Shown one piece after another: positions 34,640 to 45,939 of a stretch of 64,000 bases of DNA (position 1 is its first letter; every line of letters begins with the position of its first letter). A model generated the notes under the pieces. It was given only the letters and a program-made list of their open reading frames with translations. It made no database searches and was not told the origin of the DNA. Position numbers and translations under genes: made by a program. Source of the stretch: Alitta virens (taxonomy: Eukaryota > Annelida > Polychaeta > Phyllodocida > Nereididae); contig OW028580.1 in the NCBI GenBank assembly GCA_932294295.1, positions 9,577,374 to 9,641,373 of the forward strand, given 5' to 3'.

Positions 34640-35150
34640 TTGCTGAGCCCAGCGAAGACGAATGCCGATTCTGCAATGGTCCAGCTCCACTCCAACAAAT
34701 GCCCTGTGGTCCCTGATACCCTGCTCTGCCAGCCGCCGGCTCACAGTTCTTCTGCTGATTCTGGGACGATGTCGTCCAGGTGTATCACTTGCACTGTGGG
34801 TGCAAGGTCAAACCTGTCCCTGAGATGCTGGCAAAGATGGCAGTCTTGCATTTGCGTTGTGACACGTGGTTGTCCTGGCCGAGGTCAATCTCTTGTGGTT
34901 CCAGTAATCCTGTGACGCTCAGACAAAAGAAAAATGGTGGGCTGGGACACAAAAGTGCCTTGCAACACGGCCTTGAGATACGCTTGCTGCAAGCATGCCG
35001 ATGGCCTGATCAAAATGTGTTGGGGCCTTGATAAGGCTAACCTTAAGGAAGCTTTTGATAGCCTGCTTTCAAATTCAATGTTTGTCAATCAAGCAGTATG
35101 ACATCACATTGTCAAAACAGTAACATGACCTCAGTACTGCCATTGATCTG
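34640..35150 (-). pseudogene. Tc1-like transposase, N-terminal half
   Basis: Minus-strand readable segments include VSQPTIFLLSERHRITG (helix-turn-helix region) and RPGQPRVTTQMQD (the GRPR-like region), followed by HLRDRFDLAPT and a segment ending WAQQHS just before 34640. These are the DNA-binding half of a Tc1 transposase. It carries frameshifts and at least one stop. The C-terminal half resumes at 15514 beyond the giant insertion. Confidence 0.85.
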
Positions 35151-35374
35151 ATGGCACCTTAAATTTAAGGCTCAATGAGACAAGGCTTGTGATGGTGACC
35201 AGAATTATTTGTTCTTATGACATAACACAATTCATTATCTCGGGTTTGTTCAACATGTTTTACCTTTGCGTTTTTAAAGTCCATTAGTGTACATACATGG
35301 CCAATGAGACAAAAACTAGCACAAATGAATGTCATAATTAATTAAGCGTCCTTGCTTCATAATACAGTACGAAA

Positions 35375-35655
35375 ATGTTTGGGTGTTTCACTTGTTGCAT
35401 GCCCTCGAAGGTCCTGGGCCTCCACGCGGCGAGGGTGGAAACACTTGGGGTGAAGTCCTCTATCCCCAGTGGCAAAAAACAGGACAGTGCGCATTGCACA
35501 AGCTGCTCCAGCTATCCAACGCAGACAATTATGGATTTTTTACATGCTTCTGGTTTCTACTACCAACTATAGCTAATCAATCTTACCCTAGAGAGCCTCT
35601 ACATAGCCCACTCAGGTGCTGATGAGGCGTTAAACAATAAGACTAACTAACTAAC
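35375..35655 (+). repeat. SINE-like or short retroelement tail
   Basis: A GC-richer block (CACGCGGCGAGGGTGGAAAC) ends in GTGCTGATGAGGCGTTAAAC and a simple AACT/AACTAAC tail. This is the shape of a SINE or LINE 3' end; the family is not assigned. Confidence 0.4.
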
Positions 35656-35876
35656 TTCACTTGTTGCATGAATTGAAACTATTCTGACCTCAATTTTTAA
35701 AACTACTCTGAACGCGCAAAACATTTGAATAATTAGTCAAAATGTAAACAAATGTTGATGTTCTTTAATTTATAGTTTAGAAACATATTCTTTTCATTTT
35801 GATAGCATTTTTGGTGGTACAAAAACTGCCTGACAATCCAGCTTTGGGGGGGGGGGGGGGGGGGCAAGCTCCAAGA

Positions 35877-36165
35877 TGTTAACACATGTAAAATTTTAAC
35901 ATCTAGATGTCAATATGCTAGCACATGTTTTTAAAATCTAGATGTCAAGATGCTGCCTAGATGCCAAGATGCTCACATTTTAACATTTAGATGTTAAGAT
36001 GTCAAGATGCTATCATTTTAATATCTAAATGTTAAAATGTCAATATGCCAAAATTATATGTTAAGATGTCAAGATGCTAACATTTTAACATTTAGATGTT
36101 AAGATGCTGCCTAGATGTCAAGATGCTAACATTTTAACATCTAGATGTCAAGATGTCAATATGTA
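35877..36165. repeat. Minisatellite
   Basis: Degenerate repeat of phrases such as AACATTTTAACATCTAGATG and TCAAGATGCT, about 8 irregular units. Confidence 0.9.
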
Positions 36166-36899
36166 AATAAGAACGGAAATCATGTATACCTCCAGTTGAT
36201 TAGACTGTTGGTTTTCAGGTTGCTACATAACACAAGCATCACTTTTTCATACTTGTCAACAAGCAAACAATGTGACAAATTTCACCTGGTAGCAGTGTAT
36301 TCTGTGGGTACAACCAGTGATTCATGTAATGATCGTAGTTTTCAGCTTCTGTTAAGCTCACAGTGCAAAACAGGCAAATCCTGTCGCAAAACAGGCAAAT
36401 CCCGCCACAAAGCTGGATATAAAGTGTCCGGAACTCATCTAGTCTAAAATTCTTGTTTGAAATCTATAACCTGAACACTTTGTGAAAACTTATGTTTTCA
36501 GCTGGTGTTGGGAAATCAGTTTTGGCATGTGAATCGATTTATCAGAAAAAGTTTTGATTCGAGCCTCTATTTGATTTTTGACAGAGAAACCCCTCAGGGT
36601 TGTCTCTGTCTTTCCATTCACTTCTCTATCTTGAGAGGTGAGAGAGTGGATTGTTCTGATTTTGTCGTAATCCAGCCCCTGTTTGAGGAGCAAGTGAGAG
36701 GGTCCCAGAATGGTCTAGAACTGAGCCACTATACAGCAGATTTTGGACCGCCCTATCTTCAAGTATCTTGAGAAAAAGGGCAAAAATATGCGTATTTTCG
36801 CAGTATTGGGTAGATTTTATGGCTCTTAGCCTTGAATGCAGCCCCACCTCAGTGCCCCTGGTGAAAAATAGAATTATACTGTTCAGCAGTTTTTTCCTA

Positions 36900-37860
36900 C
36901 CTATATAGAAGTTTTACTTGTTACACTCCTTGCGGTAAAAGCCTTATTGACTATCTTATCTGTGACTCCAAGCTTTATGAAAATTTGCTAACTTTCAACC
37001 AAGAGCCACTTAATACAAATTCTGATCATCGACCTTTATCATTTTCGATACAATTGAATGCTAGGGATGTCTCAACTAACATGCTTAACTCATCAAAGCC
37101 AGCATGTCGTAACTCTAGTAAGTTTTGTAGAATCTTTAATACTGATGCTGTGGTTGGTCTTGTATCCTCCATAAATGGGGAGCAATGCTCCGCTATGAAT
37201 GAAAAGTTAGTAGAAAGCATAATCACTGACAATGGAGTTAATGATGCAGTCACAGATGCATATGCTGTCCTAGAAACAGCCATAACTGAAAATTGCCCAA
37301 AAAATATAAAAATTCTGCAACTGATTGGTTTCCTAAAAATGAATGTTATGATGACGAATGCAAAAACCTAAGGCACTTAACAAATAACTAAGCTAAAACT
37401 CATGACCTAAATGTTCAAGATAACCTCCTGCAATATTATTCACTTAAATATTCATATAAAGCCACAACTCAAGAAAGAAAAGAACCTTTCAAAATAAAAT
37501 TAGAAATGAGCTCTGTGAATTGGACATGAATAACCCATGTGACTACTGGAACTACTGGGATAGATTACATAAAAATAATTGTTTCTCATTTGCCAGTGAT
37601 ATATCTCTTGACTGTTTTGAAAAATACTTTGCAAGTGTGCAAGCCCCACCTAGTGAGTATACTTCTACATTTGATATGCAATTCCTCAAATATGTAGAAG
37701 AGTTCATGGTAAGCTTTAACAACAGTCCCACTAATCCTAGTACCTACATAATTGATCACCCTATAACAATGAGCGAGGTACAGACTGAAAAGCCTTAAGC
37801 TGGGCAAGGCCCCTGGAATAGATGGAACAAGTAATGATTTACAAATATTTGTCTGACTAC
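36900..37860 (+). pseudogene. LINE ORF2 fragment, endonuclease end to start of RT
   Basis: The frame at 36985-37371 contains NTNSDHRPLSFSIQL. SDHRPL is the last conserved motif of the AP-type endonuclease of non-LTR retrotransposons. After frame breaks, 37520-37800 reads the linker (WNYWDRLHKNN), and near 37798 LGKAPGIDGTSNDL, the first conserved motif of the reverse transcriptase. Several stops are present. It ends shortly before the LTR element. Confidence 0.8.
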
Positions 37861-37988
37861 TTACTTCACCCAAACAAACAGTTTGAAAAAAGCGACATGT
37901 GCTCTTAAAGAAAAGACAAAGTCTACAGTTAGCTACAGTATGACTCACATGGAATTGTCCATATATCGCCGACTTTCACTGAGACACG

Positions 37989-38276
37989 TGTGATGACCTG
38001 GATCCGTTTTTTGAAATGTTACTTTTCCCATGACCCCAGTGACCTCTTGCAAGGCTGTTGACCTAGAATGTGGGGCATTTCTTATGCCCCTGCAAGGGGT
38101 GCACATGATAGGGGTGTGGTTGGGTTCCTTTTGGCCAGAATGGCCTAGAGGGATGCTGGCAGCATCAGTAGGGTCCAGAACAGTGGATAGACAGGACGCT
38201 TGGCTGGGGCAGGGCCAATAAAGCTCCAAAATGTATTCTTTGTCTTGGTCTGAGTCAATCCCAGAAGGACCTTACA
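37989..38276 (+). repeat. 5' LTR
   Basis: Begins TGTGATGACCTGGATCC and ends CCTTACA. An AATAAAG polyadenylation-type signal lies at 38218. It is nearly identical to 59954-60240. Confidence 0.9.
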
Positions 38277-38279
38277 AAT

Positions 38280-38297
38280 TGGCGCCCGATGTGGGAC
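38280..38297 (+). promoter_or_regulatory. Primer-binding site (tRNA-Lys type)
   Basis: TGGCGCCCGATGTGGGAC begins 3 bases after the LTR. It starts with the TGG complementary to a tRNA CCA end. The first 9 bases match those of lysine-tRNA-primed retroviruses; the tRNA identity is inferred. Confidence 0.8.
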
Positions 38298-38359
38298 TTG
38301 ACTCATTCTCAGGAATACTTTGGATCTATGACGACCTTTCAAATAGGTGCCCCCTTTGT

Positions 38360-38629
38360 ATGATGGCCAGGGATGTAGCCTTTTCTGATTATTTGATGGA
38401 ATTTATGAGGGTGGCTGACTTTAATTGGTGGACAGAAGATGAGCGTTGTTTCCACATGTGGACTAGTATTTCCGGTCCTGCTAGGCTCAAGATTGTCTCC
38501 TTGCCCTATGAGAAATCATGGGATAGGATGACGGAGCAATTAAATGGCCTGTTTTGTTCCTCCCGTGCCCTGGATGCTTATCGTAGTAAATTGTTTAATG
38601 CAAAGAAGGGCCCCGAAATGGTTTTTTGA
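38360..38629 (+). pseudogene. Gag-like N-terminal frame
   Basis: Starts at ATG 38360 (MMARDVAFSDYLMEFM). It contains WTEDERCFHMWTSISGPAR and then a helical stretch to 38629. The spacing of W, F and helical segments resembles the capsid part of Gypsy-type gag proteins. The frame is lost at 38629 and a second frame continues to about 38744 (EEDTRLTEERCRMWKEL). No zinc knuckle, protease or polymerase follows. The call as gag rests mainly on position after the primer-binding site. Confidence 0.55.
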
Positions 38630-39476
38630 AGGAGAGAAGAGGAGATGTAGAGAGGCAGGCCGACCTCCTCCTGAAGAGGACACTCGGCTGACCGAGGAAA
38701 GATGCCGGATGTGGAAGGAGCTCCACCGGGTGTGGAACCCCTAAGCCCTTCCCCTCCGGCTCCCCAACTTCCGGTGTGCGGCCCGTTTCTTGGGCCCACT
38801 ACCCCCCTGGTTACCCCCAGATGACGACTCGGGATTCCAACCTGAACTGCCCCTGAACGACGCGCTGGACTGCCCCCCCCCCCCCCCCCCCGGAGGACGT
38901 GATGACAAGGACGTGTGTCTCATTCCTTCCGGGTGGCGGTCTCAGCTGGACTGATCAATGGAAAACGACCCAGAATACGCCCCTGGACAACATATTGGAC
39001 ACAATACACGGATAGTACCACGGAGTGACAATAGAATTGGGTTTAGGCTTGCCTAATGGGTAGTGACTTGACCGTGAATAGGTCTGTGGACTGATTAGGT
39101 GGAGTGCCCTAACAGATACCCAAATTTGTCGGATTATTGTGTGCGGTGATTTCAATGTGCAGGAGTGTCCATCTTTGTAGTGATTTCAACGCACCAGAGT
39201 CTGACAGTTGATCTGACAAGGTCAGTGTTTGACAGCTGTCAGCCGGTGTACGGCTATGAACTGTAACTAGTCCCAGGACTGTGTGAGTGGACTGTGCCTC
39301 AAGAGTGTGACTGACAGCTCCCCTGGAGCTAGTGTCCTGTGACAGGAACCCGTTGAACTATTTGTTTTTGAAAATGTGGAATCATTATGAAACTTTGTGG
39401 ACTTTGAAGGGAGCCATGTTATTGTGCCAGTATTGGCCTTGTTATGTGCTTGATGTGATGTATTTGTGTCCGGTTG
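38630..39476 (+). other. Internal region of the LTR element up to the Polinton
   Basis: GC-richer sequence with a C homopolymer at about 38874-38891 and no intact frame. It ends with CGGTTG, the Polinton target. Confidence 0.5.
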
Positions 39477-39578
39477 AGTAGTAAAAACTGCATGCTGGCT
39501 TAGTAGTACTAAAATATACACCAGAGGGCAGTAAATGCACCTGTGAATACACCTACTAAGTAGGTGCTGCCACCACAC
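39477..39578 (+). repeat. Polinton left terminal inverted repeat
   Basis: About 100 bases, including CATGCTGGCTTAGTAGTACT and ACACCAGAGGGCAGTAAAT, match the right end inverted. One small gap is present. Confidence 0.95.
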
Positions 39579-39937
39579 ATGTTGTCCTTTAGTCTTTAAC
39601 TGTAACTGTGTCACAGTGCGTCTGGGGTGGTAGAAAAACATACTTAAGTGGAGTATGTCAAAGGCATACAAAAACTCTATCTTTAAAGGTGTTTTTGTGA
39701 TGACCTAGGAGAAACATAACCAATGGGAAACTGCCAGTACATATCTAGAGTGTGTGATTGGTAGGGATGCAATTCAACAAATGCATCTCACCAAAAAAGA
39801 AAAGCCCGCCAGAATTAACTGTAGTCTTTTGTAGGAAAATGGACTACTGTGTATTTGTAACTACATGTTCTTCCATGAAAGTATTATAACAAGAGTTCAT
39901 ACAGTTCTCATAGGATTACACAGTATAGGCTGTGAAA
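39579..39937 (+). promoter_or_regulatory. Left leader of the Polinton, probable promoter region
   Basis: A non-coding leader before the polymerase gene. It has ACCAATGGG near 39719 and GTGTGATTGGTAGG at 39751, that is CCAAT boxes in both senses. About 39742-39850 is repeated in the same orientation near the other end (about 59325-59435). A promoter role is inferred. Confidence 0.5.
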
Positions 39938-42900
39938 ATGGCTGAACCACCACCGGCTAAAAGAATGGACATAACAGCAGAGGAGGAAAGAGCCAAACCT
40001 TTTGTAATAGAACAGATCAATGAAAGGAGAGCACATAAATATGGTGTAGAGGAAGTCACATTCAGGGCTAAATTTAACGATGACTTACAAGGAAGGAAGT
40101 TGCTTGATGTAATGGATGATCTGGGTGATATGTTTGGTAGCATCATGACCAATGTCAGAGCCAACCACCCAAACCATGAGGATAAAGCCCGTCTTTCTAT
40201 CAAACATGCTGGTTTAGATAGAGAAATAACAATACACTGTTAACCCCAACACAACATAACACCAGAGGTTATTATGGAAAGGTGAGTGTATTCTCAAGTA
40301 ACCATACCTTAGTTACTCATATGTAAAATCTACACATGTACGTGTGTTACAGTTAGATGCTATTACATGCAATACATATATATGGTTGTATTTCTGTTTC
40401 ATTTGAAAAAAAAACAGGTTTGAAGCTGTGCTTCAGTCAAACAAAAGCCTTGCAGTAGACGATTCCTTCGAGGTAAACGTAGGAATTATGGCAGCAGCGG
40501 ATGTAGGTGGTGGTAGGAAGGCTATCATAAATGCTGACACCTTGTCTGACGACTGTACAATTAAACAGAAGAAATCTATGATCTTCATTCCGGAAGTTCC
40601 CAACGAGTTCATGTGTGCAGCGCGCGCAATTGTGACATGTATGGCCAAACTGAACAAGATGCCCAAGACGCAGTTTAAGCAGTTCATTCACAAGAACTCC
40701 TCAATGAGCAGAAAGCAGAGTTCACAACGCGGCCAAGCCTTGAAGCTCCACAAGCAAGCTAGTGTACCGGTTGATACCCCTGTACCTGTGCATGATCTGT
40801 ACAAGTTTGAACAGTGCCTGAATGTGCAAATTATTGTAGTGTCAGGAGATAGCGGTGATGACATTGTGTATACAGGCAAAACTGAGAGGTCAAGAAAGAT
40901 TTATTTGTACCTGAAAGATCAACATTACCATAGCATTGTGAACATCAACGGTTTTTTTGTGTACAAAAAACTCTGTGAAGAATGTATGACAACATACAGT
41001 GACAAAGGGAGGCATAGTTGTCAATCTGTCTGTGCAACATGCAACACAAAGAAATGTTTCTATGGTGATTATTCTGTGATATGTGACAGCTGTAACATGG
41101 TGTGCAGGAACACACAGTGTTTCATGAGACATCAAGCAGTCAGAGAGCATAAAATAGGTGCAAGGAAAGGGGAAGAGATTTTGTCACTGTGTGACACCTT
41201 CTACAGGTGTCTCAAATGCTACAAAATCATAGACAAAACCAAGAGGGACCCTGCTGACCATCATTGTAACAAGTGGTTCTGTTTTTGTTGTCAGCAGTAT
41301 ACTGTAGGGCAACACCTGTGTTATTATAGGATTAGGAAGCCTAAGAAAACAGCAGGTCGTTTCATTTATTACGATTTTGAGACATCCCAAGATCAAAGAA
41401 TAATGTGCCATAAGGGATACCTCAACAGACCCAAAGCAGGGTGTCAAAGAGTGTCTACCTGAGCAATTGTGTGCAAGGTGTAGGAGGTGTGTCAACTGTA
41501 ACAGAGGTTACTGTGGTATGGAGAGACACATACCTAATTTTGTTGTGGCCCAGACAGCGTGTCAGGAGTGTCAAGATGAAACCTTCACGTCTGAGTCTAA
41601 GTGTGGAAATTTCGGGGACAGATGTCGCCAGTGCATGGCATTGGGGAAGGATGGTTTTGCAACAGAACCATGCTCCAATGGAGTGTGTGGTCGCAGGGAG
41701 CTGGTTTTTAAGGGGCCGATACCTGCGATGCCTTCTGCAAGTGGCTCATATCACCACAACACAAGGGTGCTGTCGCCATTGCTCATAACGCTAAGGCCTT
41801 TGATTCTCATTTCATATTGAATCACTGTGTCAACAACGGCCTATTTCCGGATGTTATATACTCTGGCAGCAAAATTATGACAATGACCATAAAGAAAGGC
41901 ATGGACATCCGATGCATTGACAGTCTGAACTTCCTTCCAATGGCCCTAAAGAAGCTACCAGCAGCCTTAGGTTTGAACGCCGAACTTCAGAAAGGGGAGT
42001 TTCCTAATTTTCTTAACACAAAGGGCAATCAGAATTATGTAGGACCATTTCCTGACCCATCCTACTATGGGGTGCAGTTCATGTCTAAAAAAGACAGGGA
42101 GTCCTTCATGGCATGGCATGACAAGCAAAGGGGTAAAGTTTTTAATTTCCAAGTGGAAATTCTAGCATACACAAGGGCTGATGTGAACATCCTAAGGGAA
42201 GCCTGCACAAAATTCCGTGCCCTGCTGATGGGTGTTACAGCCCTTGATGGAGAGGGGGTGGACCCTTTTGCCCATGCAACTATTGCCTCAAGTGCAATGC
42301 AGGTTGTGAGGGAGCTGCTGCTGCATGAAGAACACAAAGTCAGACTTACTGACGGCACAGAACATACAGCAGTGTTTAAAAGGGGCCAGTGGACAATTAA
42401 TGATGAAGTAATTGATAGTGAACAGATTACAGAACACGAATTTGTGAGATCACCCATTCCACAGATTCCTGCACGCGGTTACACAAAGCACCCGAATGAC
42501 AGCCACAAAGCCATAGCCTGGTTAGAATGGGTAACCAAAGTGTCAGGTCGCAAAATACAGCACAGTCGTAACGGTGGTGAATTTAGGATTCCTGGTACAC
42601 TGTACCATAGTGACGGCGCATGTGAGGAGTCCAAGACCCTGTACGAATTTTTGGGGTGCAGGTGGCATGGACACACTTGCCTCAAAGACAGACATGCACA
42701 TGATCCAAGAACGGGAATTACTCTGGAAAAGATCCATCAGAGAACTCTTTCCAGACTTAATGAAATTTGTGGTAAAGGGTTCAATGTTGTTCATATATGG
42801 GAATGCGAGTTTGATAACATGGTCAAACACAACAGGGACCTCAAAGAGTTTGTTGAATCACTGCATGTGGCTACGCCTCTGAAAATACGTGATTCTTTCT

Positions 42901-44230
42901 TTGGTGGTCGTGTATACCCTGTGAGCCTCTTTCTTGAAGCAACGGAGGATGAGGAAATCAGATATAATGACGTGACTTCTCTCTATAGTTACATCAACGT
43001 CATAGCCAAGTACCCTACATGTCACCCTGAGATAATAACAGAACAGGCGAAAATGGATTACACTTTGCAGTCATATTACGGCCTGGTCAAAGTTAAAGTG
43101 GCCCTGCCAAGGAAGCTGTTCATTCCTGTGCTCCCTATGAGATGTAATGGAAAATTGAAGTTTCCACTGTGTGCCCTGTGTGCCAAAACAGAAAATACTG
43201 ACCCTTGTGACTGCAGTGAAGCCCAGAGAGCTATCCTGGGCACATGGACAACAGAGGAGGTCAAGGTTGCCCTTAAGCATGGGTATAAAATCCTGAAAAT
43301 ACACAAAATATATCACTACGCTGAAACCACGCATGACATTAACTGCAACATTTTTCAGGAATATGTTAAAATGTTTCTGAAAGTTAAGCAGGAGGCCTCA
43401 GGTTACCCATGCTGGGTTGAGTCAGAGGAAGACAAAGACAGATACATACGGTATTATCACGAGAAGCAGGGGATACTGCTTGAGAAAGACAAAATAAAAT
43501 ACAACCCCTCCCTAAGACTGGTGTCCAAGTTGTATGCAAACACTTTGTGGGGCAAATTTATTCAGCGCAGTGACCTCCCCCGTACACAGTACATTAAGAC
43601 AAAAGCTGAATTCACCAAAATCAGAAATGATCCAACTAAGGTTGTAACAAACTTTCACATCATTTCACCGGAAGTGCTTGTTGTAGAGTTGAAATCTGCA
43701 GAGACCTTTGAGGAAGAGAACACTTTCACAAACGAAATTATAGGCACATTTACAATGTCTCTGGCGCGCCTCCATCTTTTCAGTATACTCGAAAAAACCT
43801 GGGATCAAACCCTGTATTTTGACACCGATTCTGTCATATTCATTCAAAAAAAGGGTGAAAACGAAGTCTTGGAAACAGGGGACCTTCTGGGTGAGCTCAC
43901 CAATGAGTTACCAGAGGCATACACATTAAAACTTTCCTGTCCACTGGTCCAAAGAGCTACAGTTACAAGCTTAGCAATGACTCATGTGTTAGCAAGGTTA
44001 AAGGTATCACTCTCAACTATGTGAATAGTCAGATCATAGACTTTGATTCAATGAAACAGGTCGTGATGGACACAATCCACGAAATCAAACTTCCTCCAGC
44101 AAAGCAGATAACAAGAGTGAAGCATCAGGGCATTGTTTACAATAGACCCTATACAAAGACTTTTAGGAAGGTGTTCACAAAACGTGTTGTTGCCTGTGAC
44201 AGTTTCAAGAGCTTTCCCTATGGTTATTGA
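39938..44230 (+). pseudogene. Protein-primed family B DNA polymerase (Polinton PolB)
   Basis: Replicates the element by protein priming. Exon 1 (39938-40281) joins exon 2 (from 40418) across a GTGAGT...ACAG intron with the phase kept. The N-terminal extension (VPNEFMCAARAIVTCMAKL, later HYHSIVNINGFF) resembles an OTU-type cysteine protease region, followed by a Cys/His-rich zinc stretch. The exonuclease motif is YYDFETSQ, the second exonuclease segment IAHNAKAFDSHF, the polymerase A-type motif DVTSLYSYI (usually SLYP, here S), the B motif KLYANTLWG and the C motif FDTDS. Damage: an in-frame TAA at 40241-40243 and frameshifts near 41440, 41710 and 43930. Length and motif order are otherwise normal for the family. 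Confidence 0.93.
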
Positions 44231-44735
44231 AAATTGCAGACTATATCATCACACTGCAAAACATGTTTTCACAATGCTATGGTGTGTGTTTTAAAATATA
44301 TATAATATGTAGCCTTGGATAACAGATTAATGCATTGTATACATTTCCTATTGTTTGCCTGTGTGTCAAACTCTTTGAAAGTTCACTGTGTGTATATATT
44401 TCTTGTAACTATGTAATGTATGTGTTATGTAAGGATGTGATTATTGTATTAATATCACATTGTAAACCGCCTCATATTGTGCATTTTTTTTGGTTTGTAA
44501 TTATGCAGAGCAGTTTAAACACTAGACAGATAACAAGATGAGTTTTAGCAACATGTATCACCAGACAAAAAAAAGATGGTTTTTTGTTACTCCAACTTGT
44601 GCAGATTATATCCATAGTTCCGTATTGTTGTATCATGTGAAGCCAAAAGGGCCAAAAAGCAGAAAAGTCAGCTCTGATAAGGTGTCCTATTGCGCATGAG
44701 CACAAACGGTCACACCTCACAGCAGAAGCAGAACA
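44231..44735 (+). other. Polinton gap with one small possible ORF
   Basis: Only a 53-codon frame at 44538-44699 (starts MSFSNMYHQTKKRWFF, basic, no known motif) is worth noting. The sequence before 44736 probably contains the promoter of the next gene. Confidence 0.35.
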
Positions 44736-45939
44736 ATGGCAGGACACATTATGTATACATTCATTAGCCTTACTTTTGTGTTGCATGTATACATATGTAC
44801 AACACAGGGTGCGTACCGTTTCTCCTGCGGTACAACAAAGGAGAAAGACTTGTTTAATGTATGTTTCTGCAGCTACATGGAAAACGGTTAACTGTTCGCA
44901 GGATCTGGAAAATCACCTCTCCTCACAAGAGTACCAGATTTTTCAGCAAAATTAGCCGAAATCATTAGGAAAGTTGATATGACCGGTACTCTGTATTGCA
45001 AGGAAGGTCAACACCACCACCACTTCCACAACCATCCATTGATTGTATGCACTGATGAACAAGGTAAGCAGGAGCATTTGTTGTCTGTATTTATCGAGAG
45101 TCTTGCCATATTGATATACTGAAAAAAGAAAATTTGTGCGTATGCTTACAAAAAAAATACCTTTCACTTTTTTGTTGTTGGTCTTTTGAAAATGCAGATT
45201 GGTCAACAACACAAGACACCGAACCGTACCAAGGTACTGCAACATCAGCAACTTCAGCAGCAGCGGAGCACTCTAAGGAAGAAGGAAGCACTGCGACTGC
45301 AACCAGGGGAGAGAAAGTGGAGTTTACAACCACCCGTCAAATCACGCACCCTCCCAGCACAACACAAGAGAGAGTGGATTTTCCAAGCACTCGCCAACTT
45401 ACGAATCACCCCCGAACAACACGCGCCTCCAGGGCTCTCTCTCTCAGCACCAAAAATACAGCCAAAGCAAGAGACTTCACAGACAGGAGAACAGTGCCAC
45501 CTTTTACACACACCACCACATTGACAGCGCATGATCTGCTCCCTCCTGAAGCTGACACAATGGTGGAGGCCGACGCTCATTTATGGCCCTTCAAGTTTAA
45601 TTTCGACGTATCTGTGGACACATGCTGTATGCGCCTAGTTGCCGTGTACATTTGCGCAAAGGTGAATGGTGCAAAAAAATTTTCTCGGTAACTTAACATG
45701 CATGCCAGGTTTTTGTTTTTCTTTACAGTAAATATCTGTTTTGTGAATATTTGCAGACGATAATGATGTGCGTCAAGTTTTTACGGTTTAGAGCAAAGAC
45801 AGATGACGATGAAGAATCGATTTACAATCCCCGTCGACGTCATCGACGTGTAAGATACTGCGGACTGTGGCGCACAGGTTTCAGTGATAACGACGATGAA
45901 ACTGTTAACTCAACAGAAACCAGACTGACAACTTTTTAA
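44736..45939 (+). pseudogene. Spliced secreted/membrane protein, mucin-like (unknown family)
   Basis: Three exons with matching phases: 44736-45063 (donor GTAAGC), 45198-45661 (donor GTGAAT) and 45757-45939. The start MAGHIMYTFISLTFVLHVYI is a plausible signal peptide. A cysteine-containing segment follows (RFSCGTTKEKDLFNVCFCSY), then a histidine cluster, a Thr/Ser-rich stretch of about 120 residues like a mucin stalk, a hydrophobic segment with cysteines at the exon 2/3 junction (TCCMRLVAVYICAK), and a charged C-terminal tail rich in D/E and R. An in-frame TAA at 44889-44891 breaks exon 1. The layout suggests a type I surface protein. I do not recognise the family, and the third part could also be an unrelated small protein. 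Confidence 0.5.

Larger units (their letters stand above)
14849..35289 (-). mobile_element. Tc1-like transposon split by a 19-kb insertion
   Basis: The outer ends are inverted repeats CACTAATGGACTTTAAAAAC, at 14849 and inverted at 35289, with TA on both sides (14847-14848 and 35290-35291), the Tc1/mariner target. The two arms (14849-15514 and 34640-35289) total about 1.3 kb, a normal Tc1 length. They encode the C-terminal and N-terminal halves of one transposase on the minus strand. The interruption is the giant element 15515-34631. Confidence 0.9.
35292..36900. other. Spacer with a SINE-like piece and a minisatellite
   Basis: No gene recognised apart from the repeats listed separately. A G homopolymer of about 18 lies at 35847-35864. 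Confidence 0.5.
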
